A DNA stretch of 64,000 nucleotides from positions 10,106,001-10,170,000 of the forward strand of contig NC_079884.1 in NCBI RefSeq assembly GCF_029227915.1. The letters run 5' to 3'. This document shows, piece after piece, positions 26,438 to 39,146 of this stretch; the first letter of the stretch is position 1; each line of letters begins with the position of its first letter. The position numbers were made by a program, and so were the translations under genes. The notes under the pieces are model-generated. The model was given only the letters and a program-made list of their open reading frames with translations. It had not been told where the DNA came from and did not search any database. The DNA comes from Hydractinia symbiolongicarpus (lineage: Eukaryota; Cnidaria; Hydrozoa; Anthoathecata; Hydractiniidae).

Positions 26438-29400
26438 ATGTCTTGGATCAACTTTGTTAGCAATTTTTTAGCTTTGTTTGCCTTGGTTTGTTCTGATGCA
26501 AAGCTGGAGGACATTGATAAGGATGGATACATCTTGTATTGTCCCTGTATGGGTAAGGATTTGTTCATCTTTTTTTCATGGTTATGACTATAAAGTAGGC
26601 AACCTCAAGCCTAACAAAAGGTGGGTGATAAGTAATGCATTTACAATACATATTACACTTATCCATTTATTAAAGAGTGTTTTGTTTAAATGTTTTTCAG
26701 TCATGTGGCACAAAAACTGCTATTTTTTGTCTGCCGGGGTATTTAACAATTTTGAATGAAGATTCCTAGTGATACAAGCGTAGCACAGCTTGGAAGAACT
26801 GATCAGTATAGTAAAAACCAGGAGGTGATGGCAGGTGTTGTACACTTCATCTGAGCAATGTTGGTCTAGTGTTGTTAAAGGATTAAATAAAATAAGTTAC
26901 TTGAATAAATGTGCTCTGATGTGTTATTTTGTGTTTTTATTATGTGACAACATATTCAGTGAAATTTTTGTTGCTGTTGTCTAGGTCGTTTTGGAAATCA
27001 GGCGGACCAATTTATTGGGGCCCTTGCATTTGCGAAAGGCTTGGATCGTACATTAGTGCTACCACCTTGGATTACATATCCTTCTGATCAACCCTTTAAT
27101 TCTGTAAGTTTTTTCAAATTTCATGCATTTTTGCTACCCTCGGATTTTGCAATGGCTAACACATGTCTGGAATATTCTAGTGTGTGTGTTGTGTTATAGT
27201 AAGTTTTATAAGAATTGTATGTGTGATTTTTGATATTAATGCTTTTGATTGAAAATAATCATGCACAGCAATTTTTGTGTCAGCACAACTTTTATGTAAA
27301 AAATATAGTTGAAAACTTACAAACATTGTTAATAAAAAGAAGACATTTTCACAAAACTTTTAATGTTCCTATTATCTTAGAAATCTCAAAGATTTTGGGG
27401 CTATTATTGTTATTATTGATAAAAAAAAATATGTAAAAGAGCAATAATTCAGAAACAGAATTCAAGCATTTTGTAGTAACATATGAGAGATTAAACTTTG
27501 ACCATGCAATGGCTAAAGTAAATCTTGTATTTGTATTTTAAACAATAATTTAGTATGTGCATCCATGTGCACTGCTGATAAGAAAATCAAATAAGATAAT
27601 CTTCAAATTTCAGAAATACATATATGTATTTTATATCAAATTTCAGAAATACATATATGTATTTTATATTAAATTTCAGAAATACATATATTTGCCAAAG
27701 TATCGCTGTAATTTTAAGAACTCACTTCAGCAGTAAAAAGGAACTGTTGACTGATCTATGGGACCTATAGGATTGTTCCTGTGATGTTAATGATCTGGGT
27801 CATTGAGACAATAGTGTCTTTGTAGTCTTTTTTGGTTGTCCGTAGTAAATACTTTTTATACAGTGATCTTGGTGTGTGAAAATAAATATAGAGTTATGGA
27901 ATATCACAGTGGACAATTGGGCATATGCTTAAACAATTTTTTTTTTTAAAGTGAATCCCTTGTGATTGTCAACACGATCATGTTTTTATAATTTGCAAAA
28001 GAAGCAAAACAATAAAAATTGTGTGATTGCCCTCCCAGTTCTACAAAAACTTGTCTAGTTGATATATTATTTTCATTTCATAGCACATTTCTTTTTTATT
28101 TGTAATAAAAAGTATAACCCAAATGTAAAGATTCTTATCCTTGTCACATCTAAACATGTGATTACTTGCTACCAATTGTGTGACATTTGACTTTCATTTA
28201 ATCTACATTTAATTAAATATCTGTTTTCTCTAAAAAGTAGTTTTAAATGGAATTCCTTTCATGCATCAGTTAAAAAGTTGTGATTGTGTAAAATGTTACA
28301 CCTTGCTAATGTGTGTTCTCGAAACCAAAAGGGCAACATTTGTACAATTGTTTGCTACAATTCATTTGAAATTACTTTTTACATTTTATTCATTTTTTTT
28401 TTTTTACATGGACTGAGTGTGCACTCTAAATTATCGTAAAAATTTTCTTATTGGTAGGCCTGGGAACTTGAAAGTTAGAGGCTCGTAGTGCACTTTTTGT
28501 TGTATGGGGTTTACAAGTTAAAATATTCCATAAAAAGTTCTATAAGATGTTATATCTTTGTAAGAATTAGTGACATCCTTTTTTTAATATTTTTTTACAA
28601 GCATAAAAGAGAGAATTAAAACCCTTGGCACTTCATAGTTTTGTAATCATACTGACATTTTTAAGTTATTCAGAGGGCTGTGTTTCTCTCGTTCATTTTT
28701 ATTTTTTTATTTTTGTCCTTCTCTTTGTTTACAAGATTTTTTTTTAATGTTGAATTTAGTGCTAATACCAAATAATTCTATGATATTTGACGTGTATTAG
28801 CCCTGTTTTTTTTGTCTGCTCCAAATTTGTCTTTGTTCTTAACTCTACCCAGGGAAAACAATTTTTTCAGTTGCAAATAGCTTTTGAAGATTGGTTTCAA
28901 GTCGAACCACTGAAGAAATACTACCCAAAAGTAATGACAATGGATCATTTTATGTCTGAATTAGCATCACGTGTTTGGCCAGCTGGTAGAAGAAAAGGTT
29001 TGTAATGGCTGTTAGTTTGATGCGAGCCATAGCATTTTATGCTCAGATTGTAATAATCATTTCTTTTATTTTTGGATAGATAAATGTTAATTTACTCAAG
29101 GTCTTTTAATCTCACAATTAGCCTCTAAATTAAAGTCCATGTTTGAAGACATTATGTATTTTGCCATTTTTAGGCTTTTGTTACCGATTTGGTGAAGATA
29201 AGAAAACTTGTTCAATGAAAAATGGCAATCCATTTGGACCATTTTGGGATCATTTTGGGGTTAACTTTGATGGATACATAGAACATTCTGGTTTACTCTG
29301 GGACACTCTAGATGACGAAGAGACAAAAAATGGCTGGCTTGCCAGGTTTGATAGGCATCAAAATTAATTTCAATTAGATAGTGTTTTAATGAGCTTTTAT

Positions 29401-31640
29401 TTGTATATTATTGGAAAATTAGGACAAATAAAGTAAACATTCTGAAAATATCAAAGAACTACGAAAAACAAACAAAAGCATGAACATAAAAAATTTGATG
29501 TAAACATCAAAATCTTGATATCAGTCAGTGAATAAACATAATGTTAAATTTGGTGCTTCACGATATCAATGAGAAATGCAGTATCACAATGATACAATAA
29601 TTTTTGTTGAACGCTGATAAAGCGGTTAAACACATGGTTCTTTTTAAAAATATGGGGTGATAGTAAGCTGCAGTAAAATTATCTAGGATTACTGAATTAA
29701 AAGCACCAATTTTGCAATTCAAAAAAGTTACAATGGATAAAATGTCCCTAACAACAAAGCTGTTAGAATGCAAAAATTTCTGTCACAGCCATGAAGCCAT
29801 AAATCTTTCATTTAATTTTTTTTAAACGTAAAAAAAAGGACAACAAAATTTTTTTTTTTAGATTTCCCGCATCAGAGTATCCAGTGATCGCATTTCAGGG
29901 AGCACCTGGCTCCTTTCCATCCACACCTGCTACACAGCATATCCAAAAGTATATTGAATTCTCACAGAAAATATCACTTCTGGCGGATGAATTTATTAGA
30001 GAGGAAATGAAAGGAAAGAGATTTGTAGCTATTCATTTACGGAATGGTATTGATTTGGTATGGAATTTTTATTGCTTTGTTTTAAAGATTATGTTACTTC
30101 GCTAATAAATTTTTAAATAAATTTGAGGGGGACTAGGGAAGGTATTTTGTCTATACTTGAAGGTAAATGGAAACAGAAGTCAAATCACAGGACTAATTGG
30201 GTTTAGATATTGCATAGTTTTAAATTTCCAAAAAATCGCTTTTTAATTTCAAAAAAATGATCATTAAAAGCTCAAAAGAGAAGAAACAGTAATTAGTTAA
30301 TCACACGATAACGTTCTGTACAACTTAAATATGCAGGAGATTATGCTAGTAATTAGCTAATAGTATGTTTGGTAAGTTTTAGAAACTAAAGCGTCTAAGC
30401 CTTTTTGTTTTAGTTAGCCAGGATTTTGAAAATGCTGGAAACCTGCAATACTCAGGAAAATATTCAGCGAATTTGTTTCCTCATAGGACACCTCTCTAGG
30501 AGTATAGCCCTCTGAACTATACTTGTCTAGGACAAAAAGACTAGCACAAACAGAAAATACAAATCATTAGTGTCAAAGTTATTTTATCTGTAAAACTGTG
30601 AATGTATCAAAACTTTTTTGCTGTGACTGTGAACCTCGTGAATGAAAAATTTATCTTGCAAGCTCAATTCCTTTTTTTCTTTTCAAGTAAATTTTGTTTT
30701 GAAAATTAGTTTTTCCACTGTCTGGTTTTGTTAGAAAAGAAAAAAGCCACCAATTTTTTATTTTTTATTTTTTATTTATTTTTTTGTGCTACATAGACAC
30801 GTGTGTGTGATGAATTGGACAGGTACTCTTCGTTATTTGCTTCTGCACAATGCACCAAACATGCAAAGGAAAATGGCGTCACCAAATTGATGTGTAATCC
30901 CACAAAAGCAGAAATTTTAAAGCGAGTCAAACAATATGTAAGACTTACTAATGCAGAAGCTGTGTTTGTGGCCACAGATAATGATGCCATGATGGATACA
31001 TTTAGGAAAGAATTGAAACGAATGAAGGTATTATCCCTACTCAGTATCTTTATTAGGAAACTTCCGCAGTTTTTTCTATCAAGAAACCAGTTCTCACATC
31101 TCGTATTTTTTCTTAAACCCTTTTATTTCAGGTAAAAATTTTTGTTGATGAAAAGACGTTTTATATATTATACTCCGTTTGATTTAATGTTCTTTGTAAC
31201 TATCGAATTCAATGAACCATCTATTACTGTGAATTTTTTATTCTCTTAGCAAGTCGTTAGCAATAAGCACACATTAGCGAGTTTTAGAAAATATTCTCCC
31301 AGATAAAACTTTGCCGTGACTATTTTGTCATACTAAATAATAAAGCAAAGTCTTCTGCTGTGTGTTTAAAAATGCAACAAAGCAATGTGTGTTTTGAACA
31401 TTGTACAGGTAGCAATGTTTTGAATTCTGTTTTTAGGTTACTATTCATAAACGCAAACCTAAAAATGAAGTTAGTGATCCAATAGTTGACATTGCTCTGT
31501 TGTCGAAAGCTGACTTTTTTATTGGAAATTGTGTATCAACATTTTCTGCGTTTGTAAGAAGGCATAGAGAGACCAGAAATCTACCAGTCGGATTTTTTGG
31601 TATTGAATATCCCCAGAAAATAAAACATGATGACCTTTGA
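26438..31640 (+). CDS. POFUT1: GDP-fucose protein O-fucosyltransferase 1 (POFUT1), 393 residues
   Basis: Seven exons: 26438-26552, 26985-27103, 28853-28997, 29174-29345, 29862-30057, 30797-31027, 31437-31640 (1182 nt, all phases agree). POFUT1 transfers fucose from GDP-fucose to Ser/Thr of EGF repeats, including Notch, in the ER lumen. Residues 1-20 form a hydrophobic signal peptide. The nucleotide-binding start reads C-P-C-M-G-R-F-G-N-Q (N at 43), followed by L-V-L-P-P-W-I. The catalytic H-L-R motif is at 242-244. Later come F-V-A-T-D-N-D and [12 protein letters not shown]. It ends H-D-D-L, a KDEL-like retrieval tail where human POFUT1 has RDEF. Its length is close to the human protein (388 residues). 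The start at 26438 gives a clean signal peptide. An upstream in-frame ATG at 26372 would put 22 residues before it and probably lies in 5' UTR. It should be active. Confidence 0.95.
27605..27690. repeat. Three tandem copies of a ~37-bp unit in POFUT1 intron 2
   Basis: The unit, 'aatttcagaaatacatat' extended to about 37 bases, occurs three times with one or two changes. It is also present in the duplicated unit at about 32780-32865. Confidence 0.9.
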
Positions 31641-31853
31641 GTTAATATGGAGAAGAGATTGAAAACAAAAGAGAAAAACTATTTAGGATGGAAAGATTTT
31701 TATACATGTGAATATCTAAGTCGTGCATCATATTTTATGTTCAAGAAATCCATTGCATTATAGGAAGTTGCTTAGCTGACAAACAGTCTTGTGAATTGGC
31801 ATTGACAGTGACCATATAAACAATGGCAACACCTTTTCATTTTTGAGTACATT

Positions 31854-31859
31854 AATAAA
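31854..31859 (+). terminator. Polyadenylation signal of POFUT1
   Basis: AATAAA lies 214 bases after the stop codon. The same signal recurs in the tandem copy, 5175 bases downstream (37029-37034). Confidence 0.6.
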
Positions 31860-32074
31860 AGACAGCAATTAAAATTTGCACCATATGCTGTCGATGTCTA
31901 ATCAATGATGTGGTATTATTTAATTTCGATTTTAATATTTATATTGTTATGTCAGTTGCTTGTGATTATGACCTCATGGACTTTTTTTTAGTTTGTGCCA
32001 TGGTGGTGGGCCCTCCCCTCCCCTTCCTTGCCCCTCATCCCCTCATCATCCCTTTGTTTTAGAAGCCTAGCCTA

Positions 32075-32110
32075 TTTACAGACAAGCTATACATATAGCT
32101 TGTCTGTAAA
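32075..32110. repeat. Perfect 16-bp-arm hairpin downstream of POFUT1
   Basis: TTTACAGACAAGCTAT (32075-32090) and its exact reverse complement (32095-32110) flank the loop ACAT. It lies about 220 bp after the polyadenylation signal. A stable cruciform or RNA hairpin is expected. It is repeated in the second unit at 37250-37285. Confidence 0.95.
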
Positions 32111-34027
32111 AACACGTATTTATGTGTGAGTGGCAAAGTATAGTTTCTTAAAAGTCGACACCTTGTTCCTGCTGAGTTGCATAAAGCTGCAGGGACTTGG
32201 CTGTAAAACCTTTTCTCACACAAACCTTAAGTATATAAGTAAGTTTTTGGATGTAAGTTTTGGAAGTAGTCCAAAAAACAGTTATGTAGAATTTTGTATG
32301 GTTTATCATGTAAGTCAAGTGGAGGATGATCTGAACTTATTTTTACAGTAACAAGATAAACAAACAAATTATTTTCTTTCTCAATCTCTCGTTATGTCAG
32401 ACGTATAGATGAATGGTTTTTGTGTGTGGTGTTTCTTGTCGTTGCTTGTTGTGTGTGTGTATCAATCTCATATTGTTACATTACTTTTGTGTAGTTATTT
32501 TCGGTATTAATTTAAAAATTAAAAAAAAGGGATTTTTATTTGTCTATTATCTTAGAAATCTCAAAGATTTTGGGGCTATTATTGTTATTATTGATAAAAA
32601 AAAATATGTAAAAGAGCAATAATTCAGAAACAGAATTCAAGCATTTTGTAGTAACATATGAGAGATTAAACTTTGACCATGCAATGGCTAAAGTAAATCT
32701 TGTATTTGTATTTTAAACAATAATTTAGTATGTGCATCCATGTGCACTGCTGATAAGAAAATCAAATAAGATAATCTTCAAATTTCAGAAATACATATAT
32801 GTATTTTATATCAAATTTCAGAAATACATATATGTATTTTATATTAAATTTCAGAAATACATATATTTGCCAAAGTATCGCTGTAATTTTAAGAACTCAC
32901 TTCAGCAGTAAAAAGGAACTGTTGACTGATCTATGGGACCTATAGGATTGTTCCTGTGATGTTAATGATCTGGGTCATTGAGACAATAGTGTCTTTGTAG
33001 TCTTTTTTGGTTGTCCGTAGTAAATACTTTTTATACAGTGATCTTGGTGTGTGAAAATAAATATAGAGTTATGGAATATCACAGTGGACAATTGGGCATA
33101 TGCTTAAACAATTTTTTTTTTTAAAGTGAATCCCTTGTGATTGTCAACACGATCATGTTTTCATAATTTGCAAAAGAAGCAAAACAATAAAAATTGTGTG
33201 ATTGCCCTCCCAGTTCTACAAAAACTTGTCTAGTTGATATATTATTTTCATTTCATAGCACATTTCTTTTTTATTTGTAATAAAAAGTATAACCCAAATG
33301 TAAAGATTCTTATCCTTGTCACATCTAAACATGTGATTACTTGCTACCAATTGTGTGACATTTGACTTTCATTTAATCTACATTTAATTAAATATCTGTT
33401 TTCTCTAAAAAGTAGTTTTAAATGGAATTCCTTTCATGCATCAGTTAAAAAGTTGTGATTGTGTAAAATGTTACACCTTGCTAATGTGTGTTCTCGAAAC
33501 CAAAAGGGCAACATTTGTACAATTGTTTGCTACAATTCATTTGAAATTACTTTTTACATTTTATTCATTTTTTTTTTTTTACATGGACTGAGTGTGCACT
33601 CTAAATTATCGTAAAAATTTTCTTATTGGTAGGCCTGGGAACTTGAAAGTTAGAGGCTCGTAGTGCACTTTTTGTTGTATGGGGTTTACAAGTTAAAATA
33701 TTCCATAAAAAGTTCTATAAGATGTTATATCTTTGTAAGAATTAGTGACATCCTTTTTTTAATATTTTTTTACAAGCATAAAAGAGAGAATTAAAACCCT
33801 TGGCACTTCATAGTTTTGTAATCATACTGACATTTTTAAGTTATTCAGAGGGCTGTGTTTCTCTCGTTCATTTTTATTTTTTTATTTTTGTCCTTCTCTT
33901 TGTTTACAAGATTTTTTTTTAATGTTGAATTTAGTGCTAATACCAAATAATTCTATGATATTTGACGTGTATTAGCCCTGTTTTTTTTGTCTGCTCCAAA
34001 TTTGTCTTTGTTCTTAACTCTACCCAG

Positions 34028-36815
34028 GGAAAACAATTTTTTCAGTTGCAAATAGCTTTTGAAGATTGGTTTCAAGTCGAACCACTGAAGAAATACTACC
34101 CAAAAGTAATGACAATGGATCATTTTATGTCTGAATTAGCATCACGTGTTTGGCCAGCTGGTAGAAGAAAAGGTTTGTAATGGCTGTTAGTTTGATGCGG
34201 GCCATAGCATTTTATGCTCAGATTGTAATAATCATTTCTTTTATTTTTGGATAGATAAATGTTAATTTACTCAAGGTCTTTTAATCTCACAATTAGCCTC
34301 TAAATTAAAGTCCATGTTTGAAGACATTATGTATTTTGCCATTTTTAGGCTTTTGTTACCGATTTGGTGAAGATAAGAAAACTTGTTCAATGAAAAATGG
34401 CAATCCATTTGGACCATTTTGGGATCATTTTGGGGTTAACTTTGATGGATACATAGAACATTCTGGTTTACTCTGGGACACTCTAGATGACGAAGAGACA
34501 AAAAATGGCTGGCTTGCCAGGTTTGATAGGCATCAAAATTAATTTCAATTAGATAGTGTTTTAATGAGCTTTTATTTGTATATTATTGGAAAATTAGGAC
34601 AAATAAAGTAAACATTCTGAAAATATCAAAGAACTACGAAAAACAAACAAAAGCATGAACATAAAAAATTTGATGTAAACATCAAAATCTTGATATCAGT
34701 CAGTGAATAAACATAATGTTAAATTTGGTGCTTCACGATATCAATGAGAAATGCAGTATCACAATGATACAATAATTTTTGTTGAACGCTGATAAAGCGG
34801 TTAAACACATGGTTCTTTTTAAAAATATGGGGTGATAGTAAGCTGCAGTAAAATTATCTAGGATTACTGAATTAAAAGCACCAATTTTGCAATTCAAAAA
34901 AGTTACAATGGATAAAATGTCCCTAACAACAAAGCTGTTAGAATGCAAAAATTTCTGTCACAGCCATGAAGCCATAAATCTTTCATTTAATTTTTTTTAA
35001 ACGTAAAAAAAAGGACAACAAAATTTTTTTTTTTAGATTTCCCGCATCAGAGTATCCAGTGATCGCATTTCAGGGAGCACCTGGCTCCTTTCCATCCACA
35101 CCTGCTACACAGCATATCCAAAAGTATATTGAATTCTCACAGAAAATATCACTTCTGGCGGATGAATTTATTAGAGAGGAAATGAAAGGAAAGAGATTTG
35201 TAGCTATTCATTTACGGAATGGTATTGATTTGGTATGGAATTTTTATTGCTTTGTTTTAAAGATTATGTTACTTCGCTAATAAATTTTTAAATAAATTTG
35301 AGGGGGACTAGGGAAGGTATTTTGTCTATACTTGAAGGTAAATGGAAACAGAAGTCAAATCACAGGACTAATTGGGTTTAGATATTGCATAGTTTTAAAT
35401 TTCCAAAAAATCGCTTTTTAATTTCAAAAAAATGATCATTAAAAGCTCAAAAGAGAAGAAACAGTAATTAGTTAATCACACGATAACGTTCTGTACAACT
35501 TAAATATGCAGGAGATTATGCTAGTAATTAGCTAATAGTATGTTTGGTAAGTTTTAGAAACTAAAGCGTCTAAGCCTTTTTGTTTTAGTTAGCCAGGATT
35601 TTGAAAATGCTGGAAACCTGCAATACTCAGGAAAATATTCAGCGAATTTGTTTCCTCATAGGACACCTCTCTAGGAGTATAGCCCTCTGAACTATACTTG
35701 TCTAGGACAAAAAGACTAGCACAAACAGAAAATACAAATCATTAGTGTCAAAGTTATTTTATCTGTAAAACTGTGAATGTATCAAAACTTTTTTGCTGTG
35801 ACTGTGAACCTCGTGAATGAAAAATTTATCTTGCAAGCTCAATTCCTTTTTTTCTTTTCAAGTAAATTTTGTTTTGAAAATTAGTTTTTCCACTGTCTGG
35901 TTTTGTTAGAAAAGAAAAAAGCCACCAATTTTTTATTTTTTATTTTTTATTTATTTTTTTGTGCTACATAGACACGTGTGTGTGATGAATTGGACAGGTA
36001 CTCTTCGTTATTTGCTTCTGCACAATGCACCAAACATGCAAAGGAAAATGGCGTCACCAAATTGATGTGTAATCCCACAAAAGCAGAAATTTTAAAGCGA
36101 GTCAAACAATATGTAAGACTTACTAATGCAGAAGCTGTGTTTGTGGCCACAGATAATGATGCCATGATGGATACATTTAGGAAAGAATTGAAACGAATGA
36201 AGGTATTATCCCTACTCAGTATCTTTATTAGGAAACTTCCGCAGTTTTTTCTATCAAGAAACCAGTTCTCACATCTCGTATTTTTTCTTAAACCCTTTTA
36301 TTTCAGGTAAAAATTTTTGTTGATGAAAAGACGTTTTATATATTATACTCCGTTTGATTTAATGTTCTTTGTAACTATCGAATTCAATGAACCATCTATT
36401 ACTGTGAATTTTTTATTCTCTTAGCAAGTCGTTAGCAATAAGCACACATTAGCGAGTTTTAGAAAATATTCTCCCAGATAAAACTTTGCCGTGACTATTT
36501 TGTCATACTAAATAATAAAGCAAAGTCTTCTGCTGTGTGTTTAAAAATGCAACAAAGCAATGTGTGTTTTGAACATTGTACAGGTAGCAATGTTTTGAAT
36601 TCTGTTTTTAGGTTACTATTCATAAACGCAAACCTAAAAATGAAGTTAGTGATCCAATAGTTGACATTGCTCTGTTGTCGAAAGCTGACTTTTTTATTGG
36701 AAATTGTGTATCAACATTTTCTGCGTTTGTAAGAAGGCATAGAGAGACCAGAAATCTACCAGTCGGATTTTTTGGTATTGAATATCCCCAGAAAATAAAA
36801 CATGATGACCTTTGA
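34028..36815 (+). pseudogene. Partial POFUT1 copy (exons 3-7 only)
   Basis: Exons at 34028-34172, 34349-34520, 35037-35232, 35972-36202 and 36612-36815 match POFUT1 exons 3-7 with no disruption seen. No start codon, signal peptide or GDP-fucose-binding exons 1-2 precede them. They could be reached only by splicing from exon 2 of the complete gene while skipping its own exons 3-7, or from a new promoter. I treat it as a 5'-truncated duplicate that has had no time to decay. Confidence 0.85.
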
Positions 36816-37249
36816 GTTAATATGGAGAAGAGATTGAAAACAAAAGAGAAAAACTATTTAGGATGGAAAGATTTTTATACATGTGAATATCTAAGTCGTG
36901 CATCATATTTTATGTTCAAGAAATCCATTGCATTATAGGAAGTTGCTTAGCTGACAAACAGTCTTGTGAATTGGCATTGACAGTGACCATATAAACAATG
37001 GCAACACCTTTTCATTTTTGAGTACATTAATAAAAGACAGCAATTAAAATTTGCACCATATGCTGTCGATGTCTAATCAATGATGTGGTATTATTTAATT
37101 TCGATTTTAATATTTATATTGTTATGTCAGTTGCTTGTGATTATGACCTCATGGACTTTTTTTTAGTTTGTGCCATGGTGGTGGGCCCTCCCCTCCCCTT
37201 CCTTGCCCCTCATCCCCTCATCATCCCTTTGTTTTAGAAGCCTAGCCTA

Positions 37250-37285
37250 TTTACAGACAAGCTATACATATAGCTTGTCTGTAAA
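37250..37285. repeat. Second copy of the perfect hairpin
   Basis: Identical to 32075-32110, carried along by the tandem duplication. Confidence 0.95.
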
Positions 37286-37719
37286 AACACGTATTTATGT
37301 GTGAGTGGCAAAGTATAGTTTCTTAAAAGTCGACACCTTGTTCCTGCTGAGTTGCATAAAGCTGCAGGGACTTGGCTGTAAAACCTTTTCTCACACAAAC
37401 CTTAAGTATATAAGTAAGTTTTTGGATGTAAGTTTTGGAAGTAGTCCAAAAAACAGTTATGTAGAATTTTGTATGGTTTATCATGTAAGTCAAGTGGAGG
37501 ATGATCTGAACTTATTTTTACAGTAACAAGATAAACAAACAAATTATTTTCTTTCTCAATCTCTCGTTATGTCAGACGTATAGATGAATGGTTTTTGTGT
37601 GTGGTGTTTCTTGTCGTTGCTTGTTGTGTGTGTGTATCAATCTCATATTGTTACATTACTTTTGTGTAGTTATTTTCGGTATTAATTTAAAAATTAAAAA
37701 AAAGGGATTTTTATTTGTC

Positions 37720-39146
37720 TATTTGGAGAGTATATAGATATTGTATTTATTTGTCTTCCTTCATTGAAGTGAATACTTTTGGAAATTTTAGTGAAAAGTT
37801 TGGAATTTTTTATCTTGTGCTTTACACAGTAACCGTACTTGCGTACATCATAGCCAAAATGTGTCAATTTTTTTACTCTTTATGAGTTTATTAGAGTTTT
37901 TCTTCGGTTTTAATCTTAATTATGTCATAAATTTTATTTATATGTTACGGTAAAGCACCCATGTAAAATTTTACCAAGGCTGCTTCCCTTTGACCTCTAA
38001 TGTCCACACCTTGTCGGCACCAATAAATTTTAGCCAAGTCTTGTTTTTGAGACTTAAACCTCAAGTAGTGTTCGGGAAGCTAACACAGTAATTATACTGC
38101 GTGTTTGCACTTCAGACCAGTACCAGTTTTAAAAGTTTAAATCTAGATTATTTATATTCGCTTCAGGTCCTTACCAAGTCAACATGTTTTTAAAACCATG
38201 TGTTGTATTTTTAAGTTAAAGTTAGGGTTTGCCAAAACTTTATTTATTTTCTAATGTAAAAGGATAACTTTCTCACGTTTTTGTATCGTTTTTCACAATA
38301 ATTTTTATGACAACAGAAATTATCGTTTTAGCTTTTTTATTAGAAGTGATACAAGTTCAGTTTCACTTTCATACTATCAAATGAGTGATCTGATTGGAGT
38401 AGAGATTAATCACATTTTTAACTCTTTATTGGTTCAAACTTGTATTTACTTGAATTTGCGCTCGGATGCTCATTTAATTATAAGTTATAAATTTTAAAAA
38501 CATTTTCACGAAGATCAAAAAAGAAAACACTAAAATATGACAATTTATAAATTTAAAGTTTTTTTGAAAACTTGCAATATAAGATATCCTCTTTTTCAAA
38601 GTAGAGGTAGCTGTCATGGGAGGTACGCTTACTGAATATTTTTATCAAAAGGATGGAGTGCTCATTCAAGATGGTGGGCTCAAGTACAGTATTTAAAACT
38701 GCTTTCTTTTCTTTTAATTTGGGATAATTTTTGATTTCCACTCCACTTTACTTAGCTTTTGGTTTTATTTATTATTAATAAAGTTAAGTTTTACTGAAAG
38801 TTTGAACAGTAACTGAGCAACTTTTAATGTTTAAAAACAATGAAATGTTTAAACGTTAAGGAATGTAAGGTGAATCAGTGTCTGAATCAGAATGAATTAA
38901 AATTATAAATAATATATTAAATATGAATTAAATAAAGAGTAAGCGATACATTTACTATTCGATAATGAAACAACTTTTTTAACTAATTGTGTTTTTAAAG
39001 TTTAGGTAAGGTTGAACGAAATTGATTGATTTTTTTCTCAGCAAAATATTAACCACAAAAAAGACGGGATTGTTGACACTTTTCACTGACTAAACATTAA
39101 CTACGCTTAAAGATAACTAAAAAGTAGAACTTTAAACCTCAAGACG
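37720..39146. other. Spacer between the duplicated block and the POFUT1-like paralogue
   Basis: About 1.4 kb of AT-rich sequence with no recognised gene. A 62-codon minus-strand open frame (38741-38553) has fairly ordinary composition but no family I recognise. No clear promoter motif was seen upstream of the paralogue at 39147. Confidence 0.5.

Larger units (their letters stand above)
27370..32544. repeat. Tandem segmental duplication, unit 1 (5175 bp)
   Basis: This unit begins in POFUT1 intron 2 and ends about 900 bp past the stop codon. It is repeated immediately at 32545-37719 at a constant offset of 5175, with no indel seen and only a few substitutions found by eye (for example near 27985 versus 33160, and 29020 versus 34195). 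The original left flank reads 'gttcCTATTatc', the right flank 'tttgtCTATTtgg', and the junction 'tttgtCTATTatc'. The duplication therefore resolved at a 5-base CTATT microhomology. Confidence 0.97.
32545..37719. repeat. Tandem segmental duplication, unit 2 (5175 bp)
   Basis: A near-identical copy of 27370-32544. It carries POFUT1 exons 3-7, the introns between them, the polyadenylation signal and the downstream hairpin, but not exons 1-2. Either it arose very recently or it is an assembly artefact. Confidence 0.97.

Noticed and set aside
27605-27690. CRISPR-like repeat array
   Set aside because: It is three head-to-tail copies without unique spacers in a eukaryotic intron, an ordinary tandem repeat.
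34028-36815. A second complete POFUT1 gene
   Set aside because: Exons 1-2 are absent because the duplicated unit starts inside intron 2. No alternative start with a signal peptide was seen.
38553-38741. 62-codon minus-strand open frame in the spacer
   Set aside because: Composition is not extreme, but no family was recognised and no start context or neighbouring exon supports it.
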